DNA of 64,000 nucleotides, taken from NCBI GenBank assembly GCA_050955045.1, contig JBPBQV010000021.1:1-64000 (forward strand). Direction: 5' to 3'. The stretch comes from Mucilaginibacter_A sp050955045. Lineage in GTDB: Bacteria; Bacteroidota; Bacteroidia; Sphingobacteriales; Sphingobacteriaceae. The position numbers and the translations under genes are program-made. Shown piece by piece: positions 8,670 to 17,623 of the stretch. Every line of letters starts with the position of its first letter. The stretch's first letter is position 1. The notes below the pieces were generated by a model. It was not told the DNA's origin and made no database searches. It saw only the letters and a list, made by a program, of their open reading frames with translations.

Positions 8670-9818
8670 TTATGCTTTAAGGTATGTTATCAATTTATCA
8701 AGGCTTTGCGCAATAGTATGATGTTTTAAAGCCCTTGTTTGTCCGTTTATCTTCAGTTGTTTTCTTTTTTCAGAATCAGCCAATAGCAAATCAGCTTTAT
8801 AAATAAACTCATCCTCATTTTTATATGTTTCTACATCGGTTCCTAAATCATATAAAAAATCCAGCCCCGGAGCCCATTCTGTTAAATAACATGCTCCAAG
8901 CATTGGTGCTTCTATATCGCGTAACCTAGAATAAGTATTTGGAACTGACATAGGATAATTGTAAGATGGATACCTGTTTACGCCAATTGTGATCATACTT
9001 TGAGCAGTAAGCTGTTGATATTCAGAAAAAACTTGGACCGGCTGTATTATGCTTTGCAAAGAAGCACTCAAAGTATTGGTTATTTTTCTTCTGTGAAGCT
9101 TGCGTACATAAGCTTCGATCCCATTATTTTTTAAAAAGTTATACTGAAACTGTAACTTTTTTTGGAATGTATAAGCATTATTACTTTGGAATGTATTGTT
9201 TTCCGCTATCCATCCACTACCATAAATTTTTAAAGGGAGTCTTTGTTTTTTGCTGATTATATTTTCAAATAAGCGTTGCCGTTGCAAATCTTTCGATCCT
9301 ATAAATGTAAGCTGTGCAAAATTTTCTTGTTGTACCAATCTGTATTTAGGATCAACCCACATGGGCATTGGTAGATGAATGGATGGATATTTGGCTTTTA
9401 CATACATCGCTAAAGCCTCAAATTCTGGAACCCAGTTTAAATCAAACCGGGAAAATTCATCCGGCACTTTTTTAAAAAGTCGTACATTATCGCAAAAAAA
9501 ATTAACACACGGAATGTCGGCTTTTTGTATTTCTGCTATGGCCTGTACATCTATCTGCTCCGGATATAAATAGCTCAAAAACAAATCAACCGGATTTTTT
9601 TTAAGCCAGGAAACCGTTTTTTCCCAGATTTCCTGCTTCCATTTAGCTTGTAAAATTTTGCTTTTCGGAACAATTCCTAATGCCCAGTCTACTTCCGGAT
9701 GTTCTACCCATTGATGTCCGGCTTCCTCAATACCGTTTTTAATATAATATTGCCAAAAGTTGTAAGTAGGAATAGCATAATTAACAGGAGATTGAAGGAA
9801 TGACAGAAATATTTTCAA
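8670..9818 (-). CDS. CgeB-like glycosyltransferase (DUF3880-type)
   Basis: A 382-residue protein resembling the CgeB group of glycosyltransferases. The N-terminal part has CVNFFCDNVRLFKKVPDEFSRFDLNWVP, the type of segment seen in DUF3880 proteins. The C-terminal part has VPNTYSRLRDIEAPMLGACYLTEWAPGL, then an EDEFIYKADLLL stretch matching the Glyco_trans_1_2 domain pattern. This is recognition by motif only. A 155-base gap with two interspersed palindromes separates it from the upstream acyltransferase gene. That is the largest gap in this part of the operon, so an internal promoter is possible. Confidence 0.72.
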   Translation of the reverse strand: MKIFLSFLQSPVNYAIPTYNFWQYYIKNGIEEAGHQWVEHPEVDWALGIVPKSKILQAKWKQEIWEKTVSWLKKNPVDLFLSYLYPEQIDVQAIAEIQKADIPCVNFFCDNVRLFKKVPDEFSRFDLNWVPEFEALAMYVKAKYPSIHLPMPMWVDPKYRLVQQENFAQLTFIGSKDLQRQRLFENIISKKQRLPLKIYGSGWIAENNTFQSNNAYTFQKKLQFQYNFLKNNGIEAYVRKLHRRKITNTLSASLQSIIQPVQVFSEYQQLTAQSMITIGVNRYPSYNYPMSVPNTYSRLRDIEAPMLGACYLTEWAPGLDFLYDLGTDVETYKNEDEFIYKADLLLADSEKRKQLKINGQTRALKHHTIAQSLDKLITYLKA

Positions 9819-9869
9819 AAGGCAACGGATAAAAAATTAAATGCTAAGCAGAGAAAATTGTGCTGACCA

Positions 9870-9901
9870 GATGCTTCTTTTACAGCACAAAAAATGGTGT
9901 C
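9870..9901. repeat. palindrome copy, intergenic
   Basis: GATGCTTCTTTTAC is an exact left arm. The right side CACAAAAAATGGTGTC is decayed. It lies in the non-coding gap between two glycan genes. Confidence 0.68.
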
Positions 9902-9922
9902 CATTATATTAAACTTAATACA

Positions 9923-9954
9923 CATAAACTTTTTTATCGGCTAAAAGAAGTATC
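9923..9954. repeat. palindrome copy, intergenic
   Basis: TTTTTATCGGCTAAAAGAAG then TATC gives a full centre and right arm. The left outer arm is decayed. It lies 21 bases after the previous copy in the same gap, 19 bases below the acyltransferase stop. Confidence 0.75.
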
Positions 9955-9973
9955 ATTTTTAATGATGGTTGTT

Positions 9974-11200
9974 TTAGCCGAGCTGATTACTAAAATACTT
10001 TTTAATTGCCGGCTGGAAAATTTCGTCTAATAAAAAAGCTAAGCTGAAAGTAACAGCAACCCACAAAACATATTTTACTGTAATTTCCATTGTTGGATTA
10101 CTGATGAAAACTATTTTTTTAATTAACAATGCTATTGGAACGTGAAGTAAATAAAGCGAATAAGATATTTTACCAACAGTGGTAAGTTGATGTAAAATCA
10201 AAGCAGAAATCTTTTTTTCGTTATAAAACAACAAAGCGCCTATCCAGAAAATAAGGCACATAGTCCATCTTTCATTTTCAAATATTCGGTGCTGTAAAAT
10301 AAGGTACAGAAAAACAACAGATGGAATTATATAGCAGAAGATTTTATTAATTTTAAAAAAAGCGTTATTTGTATTGGTTAAAATGCCCATAATCATCAGG
10401 CAAAATGGAATGTCAAAAAGCCAATTGAAATTTGTATTGGAATCTAATTTTAATAGGTGAAGTACAATTACGCCAATACCCAAATGCTGCTGGCATAATT
10501 GCATAAAAAGCATACTTAATAAAGGAATCTGATTGGCAATAACCTTATTTGCGTTGAAGATTTTCCATCCAAAAAATAAACCTAATATCCAAAAATAATA
10601 ACCGTTCAAATATTGGATAATAAATACAAAGTTTGGTGTAGTATTAATCAGTATAATACTAAACAAAAACATGATTAACAGTAGCTGCCATACTTTGGGC
10701 CGTATAAAAAACAGTGGTATAAAAAGAGCATAATACAGCACTTCATAATTAAGACTCCAAGTAGCAAAATTTACAAAAACAGGTATTTGATAGTGCCAGT
10801 AAGGAGAAGCGTTTTGTAAGAAAATAAGATTGCCTGCCAGAACAAAAATGTTAACATCATTTGCAATAATTACACAAAGCAAAACAGCGATTAAGTAAGC
10901 CGGATATAACCTAATGAAACGCTTTTTTAAATAAGGTTTTATTTTAAGCTGAATGTGATCATTACTAATTCCGATAACATATCCGGAAATACAAAAAAAT
11001 ACAAGTACTGATAAATAACCTGCACCTATATAATGTAGAAATTCTGGCCAACGGAAATTGTTAATCAATAAATTTTCATGCGCTGTTCCATGGGTTATTA
11101 AAACAAGTAGTGCGCACAAGCCCCGGTATTGCTCAATATGACTACCATAAGTATGTTTTAAAAGTGGCGGCTGAATTCTTTTGCTAAAAAAACCAGTCAT
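9974..11200 (-). CDS. acyltransferase 3 family membrane protein
   Basis: A 408-residue protein with about ten membrane segments and the acyltransferase-3 (OafA/NodX-type) pattern. IEQYRGLCALLVLITHGTAH near residues 22-41 holds the conserved R and the catalytic-type His. LSVLVFFCISGYVIG follows, and YSLYLLHVPIALL lies near the C-terminus. Family members move acetyl or other acyl groups onto sugars during or after export. It probably O-acetylates the polysaccharide made by this operon. It overlaps the upstream unknown gene by four bases. Confidence 0.92.
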   Translation of the reverse strand: MTGFFSKRIQPPLLKHTYGSHIEQYRGLCALLVLITHGTAHENLLINNFRWPEFLHYIGAGYLSVLVFFCISGYVIGISNDHIQLKIKPYLKKRFIRLYPAYLIAVLLCVIIANDVNIFVLAGNLIFLQNASPYWHYQIPVFVNFATWSLNYEVLYYALFIPLFFIRPKVWQLLLIMFLFSIILINTTPNFVFIIQYLNGYYFWILGLFFGWKIFNANKVIANQIPLLSMLFMQLCQQHLGIGVIVLHLLKLDSNTNFNWLFDIPFCLMIMGILTNTNNAFFKINKIFCYIIPSVVFLYLILQHRIFENERWTMCLIFWIGALLFYNEKKISALILHQLTTVGKISYSLYLLHVPIALLIKKIVFISNPTMEITVKYVLWVAVTFSLAFLLDEIFQPAIKKYFSNQLG

Positions 11201-11901
11201 TCTGTAATCAATTCTATCTGATTAGCACCTGCAACTAAACCAGCAATACCAATATTTGATAAAAAACTTACACGATAGTTATGATTTTTTAAAACATTTG
11301 CTGCTGCAAATTCAATAGAAATGTTAAGAGGTGTAACCTGTTTATTAAGTAGAATCTTCTGCAATTTTACATATAAGCTTCTAATGCCAGTTATTCGCTC
11401 GGGATAGGCAAATATTTCTGCTAAACAGCTTAATAAAAATGGTTGTAATATTTCAGCATCTTTTACCCAATAGCCGCGGGTAGATATAGTTCCGGTTCGT
11501 TTTTTATACTGATATCCTTTCACCGCAAAATCAGCAAACTTCGGCTTTTCAAAAGATGCTGTAGGGTAGTATCTTCCACTTATTTTGAATATATTTTGAT
11601 TTAACGGCAAATATTTAACCACATAAAGCAACATCAGTAATTCGTTGATTCCTTTATTATTGAACTGATATTGTTGTATGTGATGAACTTGAACTTGTGG
11701 GAAATCTACAAGTAGTTGCTGTAACTGAAGTTGATTAAGTGAAGGAGAGTTATCAATCAAAAAGATTGATGTAAAAGCACAAGCTACAAGTTGGTCTAAG
11801 GTTTGTTTAGTTTGTTCAAGCCTCTTTAAAAATGTATAAAAGCTTCTTTTATGATTGATTTGTACAAGTGGTTTTATCGTTGAGCTAATAATGGCAATCA
11901 T
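11197..11901 (-). CDS. unknown protein in polysaccharide operon
   Basis: I do not recognise this 234-residue protein firmly. The start MIAIISSTIKPL, the IFLIDNS segment near residue 50, NNKGINELLMLLYV near residues 80-94 and FKISGRYYP near residues 105-113 give it the look of a GT-A-type Rossmann protein. FK(I/L)SGRY motifs occur in uncharacterised proteins of surface polysaccharide loci. No classical DxD is visible. It has no signal peptide or membrane segment. It lies between a GT2 gene (four bases upstream) and the acyltransferase (four-base overlap), so a role in repeat-unit synthesis is inferred. Confidence 0.6.
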   Translation of the reverse strand: MIAIISSTIKPLVQINHKRSFYTFLKRLEQTKQTLDQLVACAFTSIFLIDNSPSLNQLQLQQLLVDFPQVQVHHIQQYQFNNKGINELLMLLYVVKYLPLNQNIFKISGRYYPTASFEKPKFADFAVKGYQYKKRTGTISTRGYWVKDAEILQPFLLSCLAEIFAYPERITGIRSLYVKLQKILLNKQVTPLNISIEFAAANVLKNHNYRVSFLSNIGIAGLVAGANQIELITE

Positions 11902-11905
11902 ACAA

Positions 11906-12892
11906 TTAATTGCTGAAAATTTTTTTGTGATAATACTGTAATTTTAATGCCGTTTTCCAACCAAATATTTTTTTGATTAGTTCTATTTCTTTTCCTCCTA
12001 AAATCGGAATTGAACTTGTACCACCCAGTTCTTCAATAACATTTAATATTTGGTTACTTAATTTTCTATCAACCGTAAATGTAGCTACAGCCAAATCCAT
12101 TGCGCTGTGTGCCAATGCTTTTTTTGCAATAATATTATTGGTTGCCTTTAACAGATGTTGTTTTTTTAACAGAAATGATTTGAACTTTCCCTCAAGTGAT
12201 TCTTTAGTTTTAACGGCAGATAAATTTTTGTTGTTTTTATATTTTCTATAGTAATTAAAGCAATTCGCTACATAAACAATGCCTTCGCTGGCAAGTACTG
12301 CGCGGCAAAAAAAATCACCATCTTCATCAGGTAAATAAAACTCCGACCATTTGCCAGCCTTCTTAATTATATCTGTTGGCGTTAACCAAGCATTAGTTTG
12401 AATCATCGAACCGCGATTCGTATCTCCACCATATAAGTTCATTAAAAATTCTGCTGGATTATCCGTATCAAACAAAAACGAATTTTCGTAAGCCGAAGGC
12501 AAAACTTCATAAGGGTTTTGATTGTCAAAAAAGTGTATCGTGCTACAGACTGCTATTTTCTCCGGATTTTGTAAAAGTAACTGTATTTGGTTTGCAATCT
12601 TGTTTGGACTTAGTAGATCATCTGCATCCAAAAATTGTATAAATTCTCCGTTCGCTTCCTGCAATCCTTTGTTTCTTGCTTTGCCTGCACCTTGGTTTTG
12701 CTCAGAGAGGATAGCTATACGTTCGCTTTTAAACTGTTTGGCAATAGGCAGTGAATTATCCGTCGAACCATTGTCAACTATTATAATTTCAATATTCGGC
12801 CAGGTTTGATTTAATGCTGAACGGATGGTTTCGGCAATATACTTCTCAGCATTATAAACCGGAATAATAATAGATACTAAAGGCTCAAGCAT
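11906..12892 (-). CDS. GT2 family glycosyltransferase
   Basis: A 328-residue GT-A enzyme. VSIIIPVYNAEKYIAETIRS opens the domain. IIIVDNGSTDNS carries the nucleotide-binding Asp, and FLDADDLLSPNKI holds the DxD metal site. A later LPDEDGDFFCRA matches the conserved ED region. It should transfer a sugar from a nucleotide donor to the lipid-linked intermediate. The start overlaps the upstream GT2 by eight bases. The last ~90 residues are not obviously part of the catalytic fold. Confidence 0.93.
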   Translation of the reverse strand: MLEPLVSIIIPVYNAEKYIAETIRSALNQTWPNIEIIIVDNGSTDNSLPIAKQFKSERIAILSEQNQGAGKARNKGLQEANGEFIQFLDADDLLSPNKIANQIQLLLQNPEKIAVCSTIHFFDNQNPYEVLPSAYENSFLFDTDNPAEFLMNLYGGDTNRGSMIQTNAWLTPTDIIKKAGKWSEFYLPDEDGDFFCRAVLASEGIVYVANCFNYYRKYKNNKNLSAVKTKESLEGKFKSFLLKKQHLLKATNNIIAKKALAHSAMDLAVATFTVDRKLSNQILNVIEELGGTSSIPILGGKEIELIKKIFGWKTALKLQYYHKKIFSN

Positions 12893-13820
12893 GAACGCGC
12901 AAGTTTGGTTTAAATAGCCTGATTAATTTCTCCCGAATCCAAATAGCATAAAATGGACTGACGGCAGCAATCAGCGAAAATATTTTGTTTTGATCAGAAG
13001 GTGTTTTTCTATTTAAATTTTTCAAAAGCTGAATACACTTTTTTACATATTCCCAATCTTGAAATGATCCTAAAATCGTCATGCAATTCCAAAGTTGATG
13101 TGCAATCTCCTGCGGATAATTTTTACCTACTTTATCTGATGCTTCTTTTAGCACATAAAAATTGGCATGTGCACATTTAAGTTGGTTACTTGCCGACATG
13201 CTTTCTGTGTATCTGTAATTGATGCAGGTAATCTCGGGTAGGTAATCAAAGTGATAACCATAGCGTGCCAGTTTTTGATGAAAGGCATTATCTTCATTAT
13301 ACAAAATATTAACATTGTTATCAAATCCTCCGGCCATCAAAAAAGATTTACGTTGATAAACACCGAAATTAACTACCCGATTTTCTATTGTGTATTTTAC
13401 TGGGTCTTGGTGCAATGCAGTTACATTATAATTGCCTTTGCCCAGCAACTTTTTAGTTTGATAATCAACATATTCAAAATTCAACAACAATACTTCAAAG
13501 GTTACTTCCTGATTTTCAATCCAGGAAGTAACCTTTTTGGTAAAATCTGGCAGCAGATCATCATCTGCATCATGAAAGTGGAGCCAATCACTTTGTGCAA
13601 CCTCGGCAAGCGTGTTTTTGCCAAAAGAACAACCTTTATTAATTGTTCCTTTAATTACAGTAGCACCGAATTTTGCTGCAATTTCTGCAGTTCTGTCTGT
13701 GCTGCAATCATCATAAACTAAAATTTCGTAAAATGGAATTGTTTGTTTTTGTGCTGAAGTTAGCAAAAGTGGCAAATACTTCTCCGCATTATAAGCCGGA
13801 ATGCAAAGTGCTATTTTCAA
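12885..13820 (-). CDS. GT2 family glycosyltransferase
   Basis: A 311-residue GT-A enzyme with MKIALCIPAYNAEKYLPLLL at the N-terminus, ILVYDDCSTDRT as the Asp-bearing loop and LHFHDADDDLLPDF as the DxD site. YNEDNAFHQKLARYG is the conserved ED segment. An in-frame interspersed palindrome copy (13138-13168) is read as FYVLKEAS in the C-terminal part, outside the catalytic core. It overlaps both neighbours by a few bases. Donor and acceptor are unknown. Confidence 0.93.
   Translation of the reverse strand: MKIALCIPAYNAEKYLPLLLTSAQKQTIPFYEILVYDDCSTDRTAEIAAKFGATVIKGTINKGCSFGKNTLAEVAQSDWLHFHDADDDLLPDFTKKVTSWIENQEVTFEVLLLNFEYVDYQTKKLLGKGNYNVTALHQDPVKYTIENRVVNFGVYQRKSFLMAGGFDNNVNILYNEDNAFHQKLARYGYHFDYLPEITCINYRYTESMSASNQLKCAHANFYVLKEASDKVGKNYPQEIAHQLWNCMTILGSFQDWEYVKKCIQLLKNLNRKTPSDQNKIFSLIAAVSPFYAIWIREKLIRLFKPNLRVHA
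13138..13168. repeat. palindrome copy inside a GT2 gene
   Basis: GATGCTTCTTTTAG is an exact left arm. CACATAAAAATTGGCAT continues with the spacing of the right arm. Minus-strand reading gives NFYVLKEAS. Confidence 0.62.
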
Positions 13821-15148
13821 TTAAATTTATTAAAAAATTTGTGCTTGATTCTTTTCAGGTTGTATGTTAATAACAAGCTTAACGGTTGCAAATCCAATAA
13901 ATCATCCAACTTGTGTGTTTTATTGGAAGGTAAATAAACCTCATTTAAAAAATCATTAATTGTTGCAGGAATAAAGTTTTTTATAGCCTTAAAATAGTAT
14001 TCCATATGAACCGGGATCAACTGCTCTGGTGATAACAAATTACCAATAGTTTCTTTTCCATTACTTGCAATCTGCTCATATTCTTTTTGTGATAATATAG
14101 CTACTTTGTTCAATGTTTCAGATAAAGCTTGTGCATCCAAGGCGGCGTATTTAAAACCATTAACTCCATTTTCAATTAATTCTGACGCGCCTGCACCATC
14201 GGAACAAATTGTTAAAGTTCCTACTGATAAAAATTCTAAACAAGTAAAATTAAACATGTCCCAGGTAGAAGGAATTAAACCAAACTTAGCTTTAGCTTGT
14301 AAGCCATATATTTCCTGATTTGGAATAGGATTATATGTTTTGATACTTACTTTCCAACTATTTGAATATTGTGTGCGTAAATGCTGACTCATGCTTGTGC
14401 CATGTTTTGTATAAGCCATATCTCGGCCGTACCAATGTATTTCCGGCATTTTATCTTTTAAAATTTCAGCTGCATCGCACAATATTTTTGGTCCTTTCCA
14501 TTGCTGGATACGGCCGGTTACTAAACCATAAATCGTTCGTTCGGGATAAGGAATGGTTTTTGTGAATTTAGAATAAACCGGATAAAGATGAACCACTTCT
14601 TTCTCCAAAAATTGTTTTTGCCAAAAGACCTGATTTGCTTTACTATAAGTTTGTAACAAATTACATTGTGCAAAAAACAGCAGTTCTGTTTGTCTTGTAA
14701 AATCTGCTGCCAGTTGTTCTTCTGGCTTATAATCATAAGTGCTGATCTGACCTGTACTACCGTGCATTTTAATTACAACAGGTTTTTGATTGTTAATGAT
14801 CCATGGAATAAAACCTAAGCCAAAATCTGTACACTCTACAACGTCAAAATCTTCATCCTTAACTTGTTCCCACATGGCCCAGGCTGCCGCTATATTTCTT
14901 TGTAACTCGGGGAAAATACTGAACTTGCTAAATTTTGGTAGATACTGCTTATATAAATCCGGCTTCAAATAGCATATTTCAATACCATTGTTTATGAAAC
15001 TTTCGATGCTTTGTGTATAACCACTTCCTACCAACACTTTAATCGAAGTACAATAAGGTTTTAATGCCGGAATAAGTTCCAGATAATAAGTAGAAATGCC
15101 ACCACCGGAATGAGGATAATATTCTGGAAGTATAAACAGTATTTTCAA
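13817..15148 (-). CDS. GT4 family glycosyltransferase
   Basis: A 443-residue GT-B enzyme. The start MKILFILPEYYPHSGGGIST is a typical GT4 acceptor-domain opening. VVIKMHGSTGQISTYD resembles the family's HG segment. IYGLVTGRIQQWKGPKILCDA opens the donor domain. A D-x7-E variant of the EX7E motif (DMFNFTCLE) is followed by FLSVGTLTICSDGAGASELI. The first ~400 residues cover the fold and the tail is a poorly conserved extension. It lies 81 bases after the asparagine synthase gene. Confidence 0.9.
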   Translation of the reverse strand: MKILFILPEYYPHSGGGISTYYLELIPALKPYCTSIKVLVGSGYTQSIESFINNGIEICYLKPDLYKQYLPKFSKFSIFPELQRNIAAAWAMWEQVKDEDFDVVECTDFGLGFIPWIINNQKPVVIKMHGSTGQISTYDYKPEEQLAADFTRQTELLFFAQCNLLQTYSKANQVFWQKQFLEKEVVHLYPVYSKFTKTIPYPERTIYGLVTGRIQQWKGPKILCDAAEILKDKMPEIHWYGRDMAYTKHGTSMSQHLRTQYSNSWKVSIKTYNPIPNQEIYGLQAKAKFGLIPSTWDMFNFTCLEFLSVGTLTICSDGAGASELIENGVNGFKYAALDAQALSETLNKVAILSQKEYEQIASNGKETIGNLLSPEQLIPVHMEYYFKAIKNFIPATINDFLNEVYLPSNKTHKLDDLLDLQPLSLLLTYNLKRIKHKFFNKFN

Positions 15149-15229
15149 ATTTATTGTAATTGGTAGTTGTTGAAATTATTTTACTGTTATATCTTATCGT
15201 AAAAATTAGTTGTTAAACAAAATATCTAC

Positions 15230-17011
15230 TTATTCAGAAACTAAACACAAGGCTATAATTTTAGACCAGTGCAGCTTATCTTGTAAAAAATCTTGTGTAA
15301 AAGAAGCAATACTTGGATTTTTACTATTTTGTAATTCTACCGTAATTGGATTTTGCTTCAACCATTTTTGCAGTGGAAAAGAAAACCCCATTTTTTTACG
15401 TTTCCAGATTTCGGTTGGTAATATATTTTGGTAGCTTTTAATCAAAAAACCTTTTGAAAGTTTTTGATCAAATCTTAAATTACTGCTGATAGCATTAATA
15501 CAAGTTAAAAATTCGGTATCTAGAAAAGGAATCCTGATTTCGATTCCATGTTGCATACTCATGGCATCGGTATCGCGCAGCAGCTGGTTTTTCATGTATA
15601 AATCCTGTTCCAATTTTGCAGCAAGTAAATTATTGTTTTTTTCTGAATTTGCTGGATATTCAAACTGAGTGATTTTCGTCCATACTTCTTTTACCGGTAT
15701 ATTTAAGATGGCTGCAATTTGCTTCGGCGCAAAGTATCCACGCAATGCCAAATAATAACCTAAATCGGAGCGGAGCGACAAGTAAGCTAACTTTTGATAA
15801 GCTTCTACAGGAGAGTTCTGGAATAATTTTAAAGTATTTTCTGATAATAGCGCGTCCAACTTTCTCAACAAACTAATTCTTTTGAATGAGGGATAACCGC
15901 CAAATAATTCATCTCCGCCTAAACCTGATAATACTGCTCTTAACCCACTTTTTCTTGCCAGATTAGATACAAACCAAGTATTAATTCCGTCGGCAGAAGG
16001 CTGGTCCATTGCCTTTAAAATTTTTGCTGATTGTTCGTTAAAGTCTGCTGCTTTAATATTCAACTGATGGTGCTGGCTGCCCATTTTATCTGCTAAAATC
16101 TGCTGAAACTTTGATTCATCATAATCGCTTTCCTCAAAAGTTAAGGATAAAGTATGCAGGTTTGAACCTTTTAAGGTTGAAGCTTCCAATGCAATAATAC
16201 CCGAATCAATTCCTCCGCTTAAAAAAACACCAATTGGCGCATCCGCAATTAAATGGCAGTTTACAGCATCATGTAGTTTTTGCCGAATTTGTAGTTTGGC
16301 TTCTTCTAAATTTATAATTGGCGTTGTAGTTTTAGGTTGAAGATAATTGCTGATTTTCCAAATTTCGGCAGCAACATTCCACTCCAAATAACTTGCTTGG
16401 GGCAGCATCAATACTTCATTCAAAATTGTAACTGGTTCCGGCATAAAACCAAATGCTAAAAATAGTATTTTCCAATCGGGATGATTTTGGTTGATGCCAA
16501 TTTTGCGAAAAGCCCTGATCTCCGAAGCAAAAAGCAGTTCCTTGTTTTTGATGCGATAATAAAGTGGTTTCATGCCGCTTTCATCCCGCACTAAAAAAAC
16601 TTTTTGCAGGTTTTTGTCAAATAAAGCGAAAGCAAACATGCCGTTAAAATGGTGAAAAGCAGCTGTTCCCCAATGCGCATAAGCTACCAGAATAACTTCC
16701 GTATCAGATTGATTTTTAAATTGATAACCTAAATTTTGCAATTCGATTTTTAGCTCAGGATAATTATAAATTTCACCGTTAAAAGTGATGGTATAATTTC
16801 CGGTTACATCTGTCATTGGCTGGTCCGCATCCGCAGAAAGATCAATTAAAGCTAAGCGGCGGTGGCCAAAGCAAATACTGTTTTTATCGGATAAAAATTG
16901 TCCTTTGCCATCCGGACCACCGTGTTGCATAGCCAGGCACATTTTACTGATGTTATTTCGTTTTTCATCAGCATTGGTATTTAAAGAAACCTGGCCTGCA
17001 ATTCTACACAT
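15230..17011 (-). CDS. asnB: asparagine synthase (glutamine-hydrolysing) homologue
   Basis: A 593-residue two-domain amidotransferase. The N-terminal class II glutaminase starts MCRIAG, so Cys2 is the nucleophile, and has HRRLALIDLS and FNGEIYNYPEL as glutamine-binding segments. The C-terminal synthetase domain has the PP-loop SGGIDSG near residue 263 and SGLGGDELFGGY further on. AsnB homologues are frequent in exopolysaccharide clusters, where they may amidate a uronic acid or other acidic substituent. The location inside a glycosyltransferase operon favours that over housekeeping asparagine synthesis. Length is close to normal for the family. Confidence 0.9.
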   Translation of the reverse strand: MCRIAGQVSLNTNADEKRNNISKMCLAMQHGGPDGKGQFLSDKNSICFGHRRLALIDLSADADQPMTDVTGNYTITFNGEIYNYPELKIELQNLGYQFKNQSDTEVILVAYAHWGTAAFHHFNGMFAFALFDKNLQKVFLVRDESGMKPLYYRIKNKELLFASEIRAFRKIGINQNHPDWKILFLAFGFMPEPVTILNEVLMLPQASYLEWNVAAEIWKISNYLQPKTTTPIINLEEAKLQIRQKLHDAVNCHLIADAPIGVFLSGGIDSGIIALEASTLKGSNLHTLSLTFEESDYDESKFQQILADKMGSQHHQLNIKAADFNEQSAKILKAMDQPSADGINTWFVSNLARKSGLRAVLSGLGGDELFGGYPSFKRISLLRKLDALLSENTLKLFQNSPVEAYQKLAYLSLRSDLGYYLALRGYFAPKQIAAILNIPVKEVWTKITQFEYPANSEKNNNLLAAKLEQDLYMKNQLLRDTDAMSMQHGIEIRIPFLDTEFLTCINAISSNLRFDQKLSKGFLIKSYQNILPTEIWKRKKMGFSFPLQKWLKQNPITVELQNSKNPSIASFTQDFLQDKLHWSKIIALCLVSE

Positions 17012-17095
17012 AAAATGTTTGCTGTGTTGATACAGCTTCGCTTCGTCAGTTACATTTTAGCTGTAACCGATTAACTTTTGATTGATTTTTAATGA

Positions 17096-17602
17096 TTATA
17101 ATCTGTCCACCAAAGCGGCGGCGGCATTTACTAAAATAGATTGTCCTAAATTTTCTAACCGGATAACCAGTTGTTTTTGAGATTTGTAACTCACCATTTC
17201 GCCTATCAAGCCAATCAGTGGACCAGCTTTAATGATGATTTTTTCTCCCGGTGAAATATGTTCTGCCGTAACTTCCAATTCTATATTATTGGCCAGAAGC
17301 AGTTGTATTTCGTCAATTTGCTGATCGGGCATGTTAGCTATTTTTCCCGCATGATATAAAAAGCGCACAATGCCTTTTGTCATCAAAACCTCTGTTTGCT
17401 GTTTTGGCGTAATGTGCACAAACAGGTATGATTGAAAAAGCGGCTCGGTAACCCATTTTTTGCGGTCGCTCCACTGTTTCAGTGTTTTTTGTAGAGGTAG
17501 ATAAGCCTCGATACCTTTTTTTTGTAATAGATCGAAAGCCTGTTTTTCGGTTCTCGACCGTGTATAAACCGGATACCATTTTGCAGATACTTCTTTTAGC
17601 AT
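17096..17602 (-). CDS. UpxY-type transcription antiterminator (NusG family)
   Basis: A 168-residue NusG paralogue. WYPVYTRSRTEKQAFDLLQKKGIEAYLPLQ is the NGN-domain opening and ISPGEKIIIKAGPLIGLIGEMV is the KOW region. Bacteroidota UpxY proteins let RNA polymerase read through their own long polysaccharide operon, so this one probably controls the glycosyltransferase genes downstream. It is placed third, after the export and kinase genes, rather than first. Codons 2-5 (LKEV) fall in a palindrome half-site at 17586-17599, so the N-terminal few residues may be repeat-derived. Confidence 0.88.
   Translation of the reverse strand: MLKEVSAKWYPVYTRSRTEKQAFDLLQKKGIEAYLPLQKTLKQWSDRKKWVTEPLFQSYLFVHITPKQQTEVLMTKGIVRFLYHAGKIANMPDQQIDEIQLLLANNIELEVTAEHISPGEKIIIKAGPLIGLIGEMVSYKSQKQLVIRLENLGQSILVNAAAALVDRL
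17586..17599. repeat. palindrome half-site at the UpxY start
   Basis: GATACTTCTTTTAG matches the left arm. It forms codons 2-5 of the antiterminator gene. Confidence 0.5.
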
Positions 17603-17623
17603 AGTATTTTAGACGTGTACGTA

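Noticed and set aside
13251..13721. Plus-strand open frame of 156 codons opposite a GT2 gene
   Set aside because: It is antisense to a gene with all GT2 motifs.
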